Assembly: GCA_021234155.1 (NCBI GenBank)
Contig: JAJEKV010000053.1
Location: forward strand, 4,441,655 to 4,505,654
Direction of reading: 5' to 3'
From: Isoetes taiwanensis
Taxonomy: Eukaryota; Streptophyta; Lycopodiopsida; Isoetales; Isoetaceae
DNA: 64,000 bases
Under the pieces are notes generated by a model. That model had not been told where the DNA came from. It saw only the letters and a list, made by a program, of their open reading frames with translations, and searched no databases. Each line of letters starts with the position of its first letter. Within the stretch, counting starts at the first letter, position 1. A program made the position numbers and the translations under genes. Of this stretch, positions 1 to 12,560 are shown piece by piece.

Positions 1-879
1 CTTTAAAAGGTCAAAATTATTTTAAAAACAATAGCGGCAATTTTCAAATTAAAGTAGGCGGTTCAAATTTGAATGGGATGACAAGTTCAAATTTCAAATT
101 GGGGAGGGTTTTAAATTTAGGTTGAAATTTAGGCGGGTGGGTGGGAAATTTTGAAATTTCAAATTTGGTGAAGTTTTTTGAAAGTCGCATTTGCGAGTTT
201 TGTTCATTTGGTGGAGGTCATCTACTGGCTTTTGCTACTTGCCGGTCAATGCGAGCCGCCCGGTGGCCATGGGCGCATCTCGGCGTTTCCTTAAATTTTG
301 TCTCATTTGCTATTGGCGAGCGACTCTAGATGCCAATGCCTTTCTCTTAGCCAAGCGCCTAGATGTGAGCACTAGTGCCCATATTCTGATCTTATTCAGC
401 ACCCGGTGACTGGCGGCTTCGAGCGCCTATGCCACTCAAAAGTGAGCCTCTAATTTTGGGCACAAATCAAGGCTCTCAACATGGAAACAATCAAGGCTGG
501 GAGATCTTAGAAGGTGTGGAAAACGAGGCGGACACCCGGCATATATGTATGTCCTTCCTTGTTGAAAGGCTTTATCAGTTTGTTTCCAAACAAATGGCGC
601 CCGCTAGCCATTTGCCCACTATCTAGCTTCGATTTAAAATCACGGGTTTTGTTTTAAATGGACTCGAATGGCATATAGAGTTGGCCAAATGGTGCCATGG
701 GACCATTGCCCAACTTTTGGCAACCCATTGTTTAGGGATCTTTTTCTATTTTTTCGATAGTATAGTTTAACATATAAGCCATTTGCTAGAAGATAAAACA
801 TATATCTCTGTGATTGTCTTTTTGTTGTTAATAAATTATTGGCTATTTTCTTTGTTTTAAAATCCCAAAAAGCCATTTG
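1..879. other. AT-rich stretch, no gene recognised
   Basis: No reading frame here looks like a real protein. The first 170 bases repeat a short AAATTTC/GAAATTT theme in both orientations, so they are locally self-complementary. From about 660 onward the word ATGGTGCCAT and relatives appear, which belong to the foldback family described next. Confidence 0.5.
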
Positions 880-1660
880 CTTGCTTGGTTAGGCGGAGAG
901 ATGCTTAAAACAACAGATGGGTTGCTAAATCAATATTAAAGCGCTATGTGTATGGAAAATGGTGCGATCCGCGCCATTTTGCTTCATTAGACAACATTTT
1001 TATATTGGCTTACCAAATTTTGTGTTTCTTTGCATTAACATAACCAACAATTGTGCCATTTGAATAATAGATGCCTATATTGACACCTGAAGAAGAAGAA
1101 CCTAACATGCAAATGGTGCCATGACACCATTTGCCTTAATTATAACAAAAGGCAGATGCTTAAAGCACAAAAGCAAGTTTGTTAAGCCAACATAAAAAGT
1201 GCGGTCTAATGAAACAAATGGCACCATTTTCCATCCACAACTTACCAATTCTTATGTTGGCTTAACAAACTTCTTTGTTGTGCTTTAACCATCTGTTTAC
1301 GGCATAACTAAGCAATCAAATGGCACCATGGTGAAAATGGTGCTTCTTCATATATGTCAATACAAGCATCTAGTATGCAAATGGCCACTTGCTTGCTAGG
1401 GTGCTTTTCATGTGTGTCAATATAGGCATCTAGTATGCAAATGGCGCCATTGCTTGCTTGCTAGGTGAAGCCCCGGATGCTAACGACATAGTACCTAATT
1501 TTTACTTTGTAATGCATCTAGCGCCGCAGACTGACTAGTGCTATCTTGTTAGCATCTGCCTTCACCTAGCCAAGCAAGCAATGGCCATTTGCATACTAGA
1601 TGCCTATATTACACTGAAAAGCACCCTAGCAAGCAAAGTGAAGCGCCATTTGCATAATAA
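880..1660. repeat. cluster of nested foldback (inverted) repeats
   Basis: Two long imperfect palindromes lie side by side. In the first, 1,077-1,195 pairs with 1,251-1,362; both arms share the TTTGTTAAGCCAACATAA block and the ATGGTGCCAT block. In the second, 1,391-1,470 pairs with 1,560-1,634 around the CATCTAGTATGCAAATGG core, and pairing continues inward (GATGCTAAC at 1,475-1,495 with GTTAGCATC at 1,547-1,556) and outward to about 1,655. A third pairing joins 951-991 with 1,205-1,234. There is no open reading frame, so this is most likely a set of MITE-like or foldback elements of one family inserted into each other. No target duplication was identified. Confidence 0.75.
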
Positions 1661-4600
1661 ATTAATGTTTAGGTGTGCTTTGTGTGTTGTTTAGGTTCCT
1701 TTAAGGCACACAGTTTTCAAGTTAAAAATATGCAAATAACGACATACTTCTTTTGTCAATTGGGTCCCATAGGCCAAGTGGTGCCAGGTGGGGCTAAAAT
1801 TCCTATTTCTATTTGTTTGTTGTGTTCTACTTGAATCCACGAGTTCTAGTCCAAAACATACTATTATGATGATAAAGCTGGAAATTTGGTGCATTGAGAT
1901 AATGAGGGTGAGCACGTCTGCTCCCCCTGAGGTTCAAAGGTGACACTAGAAGAAGGCTTTGTTTTCTTGGCAAAGAGATATCAGCGAGAGATTTGAGAGG
2001 AATTTGCAGCGGGTATCATTATCAACAAGAAGGGTACATTGGAGAATGGTCACAATGGCTCCACGTGGATTAGGGAGGACACGAATGAGCGGAGGATAAT
2101 CATATACTATGTTACGATGTACGCTGGTATTTCCAATGTACTTAGATCATGAAGTAAGGATGAGCTTCCCTCTTACAACTTTGAAAAGCCGGATATTAAA
2201 GGTCACGATGAAATCTTAAGGAGTATAATGTTCTTAGCCGTAAAAGCGTATGAGCGAGGTCAAAAATTCCCTTCATTTGTTGTGAAGGCATTGTATCGGA
2301 AACTTCTTTCGACTATGGACGGCTTAATGATTACCAAAGAGAAAACAAGACAAGTTAAAAGAGGCTGCTTTATATGTAAAGAAAAAGACTCTTCGCCGAT
2401 ATGGAAGAGGAGGTCTGAAGATGAAGGAAACAAAAAGCTGAGAAGTTAAGCTAAGAAGGATCATAAGATCTGATAAAGAAAAGGAAAGAATATAAGAAAA
2501 AATTGAAGAAAGAATGAGAGATAAGATGAAAGAGAAAAAGTGTCAGAGAAAGGTTGAGGAAAAAGGAAGAAAGCACAATACTGAGTCTGCGACAAGGCAT
2601 ATGAGACAAATCTAATCCTAAAAACCAAGTCCACCTAATCCTAAAACAAGATCCAGGGTGAGGCCAGTGAGTGGGAAATGGGCTCCACCACCAAACCCAG
2701 CTACACAGAGGGCTCCCACAGGATCACTGAGCCTCGGCGGAGAAAAACCTGCAATGTGGCAGTGCTCTAAAGTGCGTGAAGCCACTGGTGGCTGATCATG
2801 CTCACCTTTGCTAGAAGTGCCTCGAGTCTTAAGGTGGAAGATGGGAGGAGGAAAGATGGCCGAAACAACATTGCGAAGATCTTTTTGATCTTTGCCATCT
2901 TTTTCCATTGGGCATCGTGTCCGCGAAATGGATAAGTATGTTGATCTATGCCAAGGGCCTCAAACAATATCTAGCCAAGGAATATGGAGCATGTAAAAAC
3001 ATTAGTGGATTCTTTCAAAGAGACACAGTATCCAGGGTGTTTACTCGCTAATGTGATTCTATTTAACCCCTCTGAAACCGGTCTTTTTGGAAATCAGGAT
3101 AATCTCATGGGATGCACTATTATATAGTGAATGCTTGCGACTTCAGTTCTTGCCCTTTCGGCTAGTTTGTAAAAGGCGGGTAATATGAAGTCGAGCGGAT
3201 GTTTATGAGTCTCTGCGAGACTTGTTGGATTGTATACGGTACAGTCAACGAGAAAGAATGCACCTTTCAACTCAGTTGTGAAGTCAATGATAAGCTGCCA
3301 AGACTATCTTCAAGGGCCTTACATTGACAAAATAATCCGCAGGATACCAATCGCTCTTTAAACCGCCTTTGATCCCTCAAGTCTCGTCAATGCGATAAGA
3401 ACCTATAAAGTACTTAGAGTTTGGTTTGTACTAGCTTCTTAATTTTGATTTGAAATAGCACCATGATGCCATTTGTTGAGGAAATGGCGGTGAGATGGCT
3501 ACGCCACCATTCAAAAATTATTTGCTTTGGTTTTAGGTTTTCATTTTGTGATTTAAGCTTAGAAATATAGGGCATACCATTTGCTTCGAAACTAAAGTCT
3601 TCTTATTTTCAGCATTATTTGGCTTTGGTGAGTTACCATCGTGTGGTATGACGCGAAAAGATTTAACAGTGGGTCTTCATGCACGAGGATACTTTTCAGC
3701 TATTCTGTCCCTTTGGAACTTATGGAAGGGTACAAATTAAAGATAACAAGTGTAAATTATCACACTGGGGAAAGAGCGGTGGCTACTTGGTCAAACCTAT
3801 CTAAGGTGCCAATAGGGGGTCACCGACTATGAAGGCTGCGGGTTGTTCAAAAAGTCTTTGGATGATGAAAGACCTATGTCAAGGTCCGCAGTGATTATCA
3901 CGGTGAGCACTTCTTCAAGACAAGGGCAAAGACACTAAGAACTATTGATTTCTTGAAGAAGGGAGATTTTTAGTATGTGAAGGATAATTATCAGAAGAAA
4001 TATACCTCCTTTATAGATTTCAGGATAAGCGTGCGGAATTTGTGATGTTGGCTTGATGGCCATAGACTTTCTGCATAATAAATGGAGTTCTGAGACGGGT
4101 GACCAAGAAAGAGTTTATGGTAACATCTTTGCTTGTAGCAAGGTTGATTAGAAACAGCGGCCTTGCGGAGAGAGGATCTTTGAAGACTTCCATTATGAAG
4201 TGGGCCCGATGATAGTAGGGGGCAAGTTGTGTCGCTCATGTACCGGTATCCTTGATTATTCGGATACTAGGGGGCATAAATTCAATTTGGGACAAAACCA
4301 CACTATCAAATTTTTTTTTTTTTTTTAATACAGCTGTGAAGAACACCATAGCGGAGGCTCTTCTGGATAGTGTGCTTTGCAAGAATCGGAAGCATAATTT
4401 TTTGTTATAGTACGTATTTGGATAACACGGACTCGAGGTCGAGTTTATATTGGCATATATGAGGATGAATATAAGAATCCCCTACGGCAAGATTTAGGGC
4501 CCACATGCTCTTGTATATATCACAAAAATTCAGCCCTTTGCCTCCTATCGAGGATATCCTCGGGGAGCGCCACTAGTTCCGGCACGTAATGAAGAAGAGG

Positions 4601-4737
4601 CAAATGGGAGAATGAGGCCATGTCGAAGAAACTATTAAACATCAGGTTCAAATATACGGCAAGGCATGCTAGAGGACATAATCAGAGGAAACTATTTGGA
4701 ACACCTTACATGTTCTTATCTCGTGCCTTTATGTTTT
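1661..4737. other. decayed sequence, coding-like in places, not recognised
   Basis: Short open runs on the plus strand (for example 2,984-3,127, 47 codons starting at ATG, and 3,641-3,832) have a protein-like composition but are separated by stops and frameshifts, and I cannot match them to a family. Purine-rich coding-like text continues to about 4,720. This may be an old transposable-element gene on the plus strand. A T-run lies at 4,311-4,326. No RNA gene or regulatory site was seen. Confidence 0.3.
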
Positions 4738-4811
4738 GTTGCAATTTTTGCATGGTATCGATGTTAAAAACCTTGTTGCAATTTTGCATGGTATCGTGAT
4801 GTTAAAAACCT
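4738..4811. repeat. 37-bp tandem duplication
   Basis: Two adjacent near-identical copies, 4,738-4,774 and 4,775-4,811, each beginning GTTGCAATTTT and ending GTTAAAAACCT. They differ by one T in the T-run and a short insertion near TATCG. Confidence 0.8.
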
Positions 4812-7769
4812 ATCTATCTATCCTATATGTTAACATCTTTGCAGTTTGTGCTCCTCTTTCTTCTTGATGTCGATTCCCTCTAGCCAACATTGTTCCATCA
4901 TCCTCCCATGTTCTCAATAGCCTCCTCGCATTGCCTTTTTTTTTGGATAGTCTTTTTGTTCCTTCCACCAAGGGGAAGTTGGATCCAATTTGGCTATCGT
5001 TTACCTTCAGCTCAACAATGATATATGGTGTTAGGAGTGGTCTTGCATGGAACAATATTTATTGATATGATCAAGTAAGAGAGCCATCAATATGTCTAAA
5101 TCTTGATATTGTTAAAGAGCAAGTTAACAAATAAATTTTGACTTTTTATTTAAAAGCAAAAAGTGTTATTACCAATAAATAGAAGAGACTTTAAGAGTTG
5201 ATATCTTCTTGATCACAACTTGGAATTGGGCAATATATACCATGTTGGAAAGTCTTTAAAGTTATGATGCGGCTTAATGACCAATATGAGTTTTGAAGAG
5301 AAAAAAATGCATATTGCATCACCAAGGCAAAAAAGGGTTTAAATTTGAAGAAAATTATTGATTATGGTGATATTTTGTGCTTTCCCCATGGTGACACTTA
5401 TTGAATATTGTTAGACCTTAGGAAGTCTCCTAATTTTGGTGTTGTTTACTTTGTGTGCTACGTGTACGACCAAGGTTAAGCAATTTTTAATGGTTTAGAT
5501 TTGGATGAAAATGTATAAAGGAAAGAGACATGAATGAAAAAACTACCTTTCGTGCCTATTCGACTGTTGCCCTACTTGTGAGCATCTTTAATACGGATCT
5601 GGTCCATCAATGTTTCTGCATGATGTTTGTTTTTTTGTTTACAGATTATGATGATGATAATTGAGATGGAATAATTTTTTATTTGTGTGTGATTGGTGGT
5701 GAAGACTCTGTTCAATAATAATATATAGCTATGGTCTGTGTGTTTGGAAGCCACATGGGTTTTCCTGAAAGGAACTTCCTGTAGTCTCTGGGTAATTAAC
5801 AATAACAAAACTGTGATGCATCTGAGATGGAAAGAATGTGAACAAATAAGAAAATTAAAATCTAGAATAAATAAAATCGGGTTTATTGAATCTCTGTGGT
5901 ATTGCTGTAACAAGAATGTCATTGGAATAAACAAGATTCAGAGATAAAGAAGATAAAGGGAACTGCTCTCCAATGTATTTGCTCTGTTTACCCCAAACTC
6001 TGCATATAAAGGATGAATCTAAATCTTGCTGAGAATTTAATCAGGGTTATTTGCTTGAGCCTTCAAATTCGTCCTCTTTAGTTCTGATATAAAACCATAT
6101 ACAAAAGTAGCAAAACTTGCAACCCAAATCCTTCTGAGCTAAAAAATCTGGCCTAGGCTTGTTGAATCCATGTCGCTATCAGTGAAGAGGAGTCAGATTG
6201 ATTCATGCAAAGAGGTCGATGCACAACTGCTGTCTACCATGCCGAAATTGGAGGCAGATCTCTGCCCTGGCCGCCTGTACTCCTAAACAGGCTCGATTTT
6301 TTGCCCCTATTTCTTTGTACCTATTATATTCTTGCCTATTCGATTTCTAATGGTAAAACCTAATTAAAATTAAGAGTAAAATTAAATACAAATAATGGAG
6401 CATGGAGTATTTGGAGTTCAAAAATGCAATTACTCTTGGAAAAAGGAATATGAGTATTTCACGTCTGAAACTTTTTTTTGATTATGTTTGAACTAGCAAC
6501 GTGTGCCATGGTGCATAGGTCTAAAAAAGGAGATGATTTGATAGAAAATGGCTTTTTTTGGTCATTTTGTAGGTCACTCTAATTTCTTCAAATGCAAAAC
6601 ATATCCAAGCTGTCATCTAACGAGTTTGTGGATCTGATTTGTTGAATTTTTAACGAGGGGGCTACTTAGTGGTCATCCTATAATTGATGATATCCTTGTG
6701 ACTAAAGGCTTTGATTTCCTTAAACTCTATAGGACATATACTCCTCCAACGAGACCTAGGGCCTATGGTAGCTAGATTCAAAGACATTCTTCTTGATGGT
6801 TATCGGGCTTGATTTTTGGATATTACGCTATTCTCCTTGACACTTTCATATCTATAGATCAATTCATATCCTTGGGAAATAGCTATCCATTTTCATCTTG
6901 GCGCATTTGTGGTAAGAACCGACTAGTGCATTTCTTTGAGATAAACTTTCCACATCCTTTTGGTTAACTACATTTTTTATCATGGTTTGGAATGATATCC
7001 CTTGGCAAAACCTTTCATGCATCTTTGGAACTTTGGAATTAAGAAGCGAAATGAGTGCATATTGATACAAAATAAAGAATTTTAGGAAGGATACTGGTGG
7101 TAGTGATCAAGGTATCGGGCTTCATATGAATTCTTGTTGCACATACATCAACAAATTTTTGATATTTATGGTGTCCCTCAATGACTTTGGAAGAATTTTG
7201 GCTGAGGATTCCACCTAATAGGATATTTTCAAGACTTAAAGCTTAATTTTTCTCATAGTTATGTTATAGTTTTAAGGTCTACGGGCCTTGTTTCCTCATT
7301 ATTTCAAGCTTTTTGGTTATTGTCTTTTTTCATTTATATATTGTCAAGGTATCTCAACCTTGGAAAAATTGTACTGTCTTTATTGAGTAACTAAAAGTCC
7401 CTTTCCTCAAAAAAAGGGTAATGGTCTTGCCTACATTGGATAATACAAAAGAATATGATTTCTACATCAATGACATCCAGAGAACAATATAAAGTTGAAA
7501 AACACTTTCTTTTTAAATAGAAATATATTATGAAAATGTGCAGAATAGCTCCTCAAGAATCAAACTCAAGCATGGACCTAGAGCTGGAGTATTGCCCCAT
7601 CCAAGAAACTTCATCTCGTCAATAACTTCGCCAACGTGATAAAAAGATCATAGTTTTTCCAAATCACATTAGATGTAGTGAGGGGGTTTAAACATCATAG
7701 CTTTAATATGTGGTATAATTTTATAGGGTTCTAGAATATCTTTCGGATTTTCATATCTTTGATAATTTT
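4812..7769. other. no gene recognised
   Basis: About 3 kb of AT-rich sequence with only short chance reading frames on both strands. The longest, on the minus strand at 5,572-5,934, is hydrophobic and low in complexity, with no domain pattern. I see no RNA gene or paired repeat. Confidence 0.4.
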
Positions 7770-8485
7770 TGATTCTTTTGGGTCATGTTTGTTTTTTGTT
7801 TTGTTTTTGTTTTGGCTGGTGATGTGATAATGAGCCGTAGTATTCAAGTATTCCATTTGTTAGTCCTTAATGCTTGCACTATTTCCAGATTCCACGTGAC
7901 TCTATTTAGTCGCCTACCTTATTTATTGCCAATTATTGCATTGTTTCTTGTGCCACATTCCTTTTTTTTTCCATGGTTTTTTATGGTGGCACCATTACCC
8001 CTTTACCCTAAAAAATCCATTGGAATTTGTAGGCTTATGGTCTGGTAGAATGGAGGTGATTTGAATCGATGATGATTGGGACCGGTTTCAACTTGTTTAC
8101 ATAGTTCAACAAGGACCTGGGTTCTTGTTGTGGTGGTTTTTAAGTCGAGCCATGTGGCTTCACAGTTTTGAAGGCATGGATGCGGTGCATCACATCATTT
8201 CGGGTGTTCCTTACCATGGTTAGTCTTGTTGCTGCACTTTTTATTGCAATTTTCATGGATGCATCCATCATATGTTTCACTTAGAGTTGATTTCTTTTTT
8301 GGTTTTCATATATTTTGACTTTCTTGGTCAACGTTTGTTTTCCTTGGCTGGTCCATTTGGTTCCCTCGGGATGTTCTATTTCCTATTTCCATGTGCTACA
8401 TAACTCTCATTCTTGTCACCGATCTCATTTGTTTCAATTATTGCATTGTTTCGCATTTCTATTTCTCTCCATGACTTGAGGATAA
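7770..8485 (+). repeat. dispersed repeat, inverted copy of 39,695-40,372
   Basis: Reading plus-strand 7,770-8,485 against the reverse complement of 39,695-40,372 gives a colinear match. Shared landmarks include GGCTGGTGATGTGATAATGA, CCATGTGGCTTCACAGTTT, the TGGATGCATCCATCATATG block and CATGTGCTACATAACTCTC. The copies differ by scattered substitutions and small gaps. The repeat has no intact gene. The minus strand is A-rich, which would fit a retroelement whose sense strand is minus. Confidence 0.8.
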
Positions 8486-10311
8486 TGGTGCCCATACCCC
8501 ATTACTCTAGGGGTCTATTGAGATTGTTGGCTATGGTCCAGGTGGTGGCAATTTATGCACTTTGTTGCTTTTGCATTTTTTTCTTGGCCATTTCCCATCA
8601 TGTTTTGTATTAATCAACGCAAATTGTTTGTCTCTCTTTTTTGAACTAATCGACTTAACCAAGATAGTGAGTTGTGTTTTATGGAGAGTAAGCTATTTCT
8701 GATGTTTTGTATATAGTTGTAGCCCTTGTCCACTATCCCTAGCAATATGGTTCTTGCATTTTCTTTCCTTAGAATCATTTCCTTAGATGTGTGGCGATGA
8801 GTTGGTGGTTGATGTAGTTCATTTCACATAGCTCTTTTAGCTTTATTGTTCAGGCATTCATATACCATAGTTTCATGGTTTTGCCCAATGGGGTTTTGGT
8901 CCATTACATTACTTTGCGGTTTTTACCACAGTTAGTCCCGACCGTGAGTTGCTTTACATAGTTAAAAGGGTCGGTTCTTAGGATAAAAAATTAGGGTTTT
9001 CATTTTCAACCTATTGTTACCATTTATGATAATTCTTACAATTGATTTAGAGGTTGTACACATTAGTGGTATTTGCTATAGTTATATAGTCCATTTGTTA
9101 TATAGTTATTTGGTGGAGCCCATTCCGCGTACATTGGTCTTTGCATGGAACCCTAAGTACGCATGCCCCGCTTCTTTTATTTTGTCTCACATTCTATGGT
9201 TCCCACTGTGGATATCCATCACTTCCTTTAGTCCCGGTGACCACTTTGGCTACATTTGTCCATAATGAATTACTGCGGAATCCCTTTAGTTTTCCTCTAA
9301 TAGTATTCCCATGTCTTGTTCATCCTAGTGGCTCTTGAAGTCCCGCTTGTGCTCCTCCATTGGCTTCCTCGTGGTTCTTGTTACACAACTCTATTCGTCT
9401 CGCTTGTTCTCTGTCTGACCGATTGCATCTTGGTAGTTGTAATTTGTTCATCTATCCATTCGCATTGATTTGTTCCTCTTACCCTTCCATATTCCGTGGA
9501 GGGATTGTCCCCTCCCCTCCCCCAACCCACCCAAAAAAAAAAAGTTTTCATTTCTCAAGTACATTCTTTTTCACGTCTAGTTGGTCATTGCGACCCATTG
9601 TCTTTCTTGGCACATGTCTCATATCTTTAGTGTTGGCTACATGTTGGGCCTTTGTGCCTTTGTTCAGTTTAGCCTTGGCTTTTCCTTGGTTTGCTTGGTT
9701 CTTGGTGTCGTTTTTCCCATATTGGTCGGTAGTTCCTCCGATGTTCTTGTCATTCATTCAATTTGGAGTGGTTCATCAAGTTGTTCTCTTGAGCCTCAAG
9801 TTAGTCCCTCGTGGAATCGACGAGTTGCCATATAGTTCCATTTAAGTTCCTTGGATTTGTTGTTCCAAACTTCATAGTTCTCTAGATTGCGTTTCATTCG
9901 CCTCATGGTCTCTCGTCGCCTTGTTTCAATAGGATATGTTGTTACTATATATGGTATAATGTCAGAAGGAATACGAGTCCTCATTTTTTTCATAGTGTTT
10001 CCATTATAGTACTCAATCGAGTTTGTTGGTATGTTGATTCTTCCGCCATTTTCATGTCCTCTTTGTTGTGTTCATAGTTTGTTGATTGTTATTTCTTTTC
10101 ATGTTTTCAATTGATTTATGCATTCCATCCGCTCCATGGTTTTGGTCTTTCTTATTTGTTAATCGTGATTGGTTTGCATCTTCTTTACAAGTCCCATATC
10201 ATCATGTCCCCATCTAACAATCCCACCATTCTTTGTTGTTTTGCAATTGATGGCATTGTTATTAACTTATATGTTATACGTATTTTTTTCGGGCCTGGGG
10301 CTTTACCAATT
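8486..10311. other. T-rich, A-poor stretch, no gene accepted
   Basis: The plus strand is markedly T-rich and A-poor for almost 2 kb (the line starting at 9,361 has only a handful of A residues in 60 bases). This creates spurious hydrophobic reading frames such as 9,360-9,845 on the plus strand. The asymmetry continues from the preceding repeat, so the whole block 7.8-10.3 kb may be one old element transcribed from the minus strand. No domain was recognised. Confidence 0.4.
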
Positions 10312-10703
10312 TAGTTCTCGACATAAACTATTACATTACACACTTCAAATTAAATTCCCCAAACCCTTTTGGTTTGGGTGCTTATTCACACGAGGGGTGA
10401 CCCGCATCGAGTCGTTGGATAGGCACATTCACCCTTTATTCTTAATCTACAACCGCATATAAAGTTCTCATTGATGGGTATGAATGTACAAAATTTGCTA
10501 TAATCAGATAATAAGATTTACAAAATACTATAAGATTTGAGGTAATATACTACATGGTGTTGATTTCTGCATATGCTTAAACATAATTTTAGGGGCTCTC
10601 ACGCCTCAATACGCCACCCCGCGGTGAATAAGCACCCAAACCAAAGGGGGTTTAGGGGAATTTAATTTTGAAGTGTGTAATGTAATGGTTTATGTCAGTT
10701 GAA
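10312..10703. mobile_element. MITE-like element with ~95-bp inverted arms
   Basis: Left arm about 10,318-10,413 and right arm about 10,594-10,700 are reverse complements with a few differences. Both contain ATTACATTACACACTTCAA and the GGTTTGGGTGCTTATTCAC block. The ~180-bp centre is AT-rich without coding potential. The outermost bases become ambiguous, so I could not define exact ends or a target duplication. The size and structure are those of a non-autonomous TIR element. Confidence 0.75.
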
Positions 10704-11960
10704 CCGCATTTCTCGTGGCAAAAAAAAAAAAAAAAATACATTATACTAATTAATGTTAATGGTAGTAAGAAATTTTTGGCCCTTTTCAGCCCTAATAAAT
10801 GCAAACATACGTAAAATTTGAGGGCAAAGTAAGATGCCTTAGCCATTAGCCTAATATCTATATATGGACCAAGGATTAAAGAGACAAATTTGTAAATCAC
10901 TTTGACTTCATTCCCTTATAGTTACGTTATAGATACACCTTTAGGCCACTGTGAAGAAAAACTAGTATACCCAAGTTTATGTTTGAGAAATTGGTAAATA
11001 AATACAATCCAGTATCACCGTGTGAGATAATTCGCAATCATAATATGACCGAAGAAGGTCTGATGAAGTAAGCATATGAAGATAAGTTCGATGGTCATTG
11101 CAACTTGATATCCATTGCAACTTGATATTCAAAGACAAGGGCTCCTTTATCAACTTTATATCCAAAGATAGCATTTTAAGATACAAAAGCATTGTGTAAC
11201 AGAAATACAGAAATACATGTCCTGAAGCCTTGATGCTCATAATGTATGCTCCAAAATGGCATCTGTAAGTTGGCATCTGTAAGTAGATCAAGTAAATACA
11301 AGGAAAGAAAAAATGAATTGACACGGCAAAATTTAAACATACAAAAACGACAGACCAACATAGGAAAACAATTATAGTTAAGGTTCACTAAGTTGAGGGA
11401 AGAGCTTGCCTAGATGCTAGTTAAGGTTCACCGATTTAAAGAGTGGGATCCACAAGTGTCCAATGAAGAGCAAAGATGTCCCAAAGAGGGGAGAATGAGA
11501 AGATATTATAGCATGTCCCAAGAGAAGAATGAGAAGATATTATAGCACTCCAATGGCAAAAGATCCAATCAATTAGCTCCATGTACCTACTATCCGAAAA
11601 ATCCTAATCAATTAACTTATTAATTTTTCCAACCGCCTCAACCTGCCCAAGATCCGAAAGCACTTTTAAAGTTTCTCAAAGATAGTCCAAGAGGACTAAA
11701 GTGAACTTCCTTATATATTTTCCACTAGTCTATAAGACCATGGCAAGATTGGCCCATGCAGAGTGCAACTATAGCCTTTAGTAGCCACCATCACCGCCAA
11801 GAGTAGTTGTTCTGACTTGCCACCATCATCGCCAATAGTAGTTGTGTTCAAATGTGGCAAATTATTTCATGGTCCATTGTTTCCTGAGGAGTTTCCGCAG
11901 GATGTCGGATGTCAATAAAACATAGGAGCCTTAAGATCAAGTGTAGAAACAAGTTTTAAT
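10704..11960. other. no gene recognised; small local duplications
   Basis: No convincing gene. Short tandem duplications occur at about 11,098-11,132 (GCAACTTGATAT), 11,262-11,285 (GGCATCTGTAAGT) and 11,490-11,550 (AATGAGAAGATATTATAGCA, two copies about 37 bp apart). A poly(A) run lies at about 10,721-10,737. Confidence 0.4.
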
Positions 11961-12560
11961 GCAAAGCATCCGCAAAGAAGGAGTTTATAGCTTTGATCCA
12001 ATTCAAATACAAAGAAACCAAGTTTTGGGTCTATAAAGTATAAATGTGGAACTATAGGTGTGAAGACATATGAACAACAAGCGTTGTTACCTAAAAAGTC
12101 AAGATGAGGTGTGAGAGCTCCATACAAGCAGCCATTAATGCCAATGATACAATATAGCCTTCAAGATCTAGCACAAAAATGCCCATAGGCATCTGAAAGA
12201 GCATAAACGGAAGCTTTGGGATATCATCACCTTATCATAGCTCCGGGATCCAATTTCAATACAAAGAATATTTTGGGCCTATAAACCATAAACCGGTAAG
12301 TGCCAAATCAATAGATGCACAAGCCTCTTGTTACCCCGAAGGAAGAATGAGATGCGTGAATTTTTCGGCCAACAATTGCAAGTGCCAATATAGAAATAGC
12401 ATTGAAGACCTAGCATTGGGACAGGGTTTATCGAGCTGCAGCATCCGCAAGGAGGCTTTTTTCTCATAGCATATCATTATCTAGCCATAGCCCTAATCCA
12501 ATTCCAAAATGGACATATAAAGCATAAACTGAACAAGCGTGTTGTTACTACCTGAGGAAG
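11961..12560. repeat. ~250-bp tandem repeat, about 2.5 divergent copies
   Basis: The anchor GATCCAATTC plus a following TATAAA and a GTTGTTACC block recurs at about 11,995, 12,247 and 12,495, giving spacings of about 252 and 248 bp. A second anchor, CATCCGCAA, recurs at about 11,968 and 12,441. The copies are quite divergent. No coding role was recognised on either strand. Confidence 0.6.

Noticed and set aside
9360-9845. A 161-codon hydrophobic plus-strand frame resembling a membrane protein
   Set aside because: The region is T-rich and A-poor over 2.5 kb, which alone yields long Phe/Leu/Ser-rich frames. No conserved motif is seen and an overlapping frame on the other strand is equally long.
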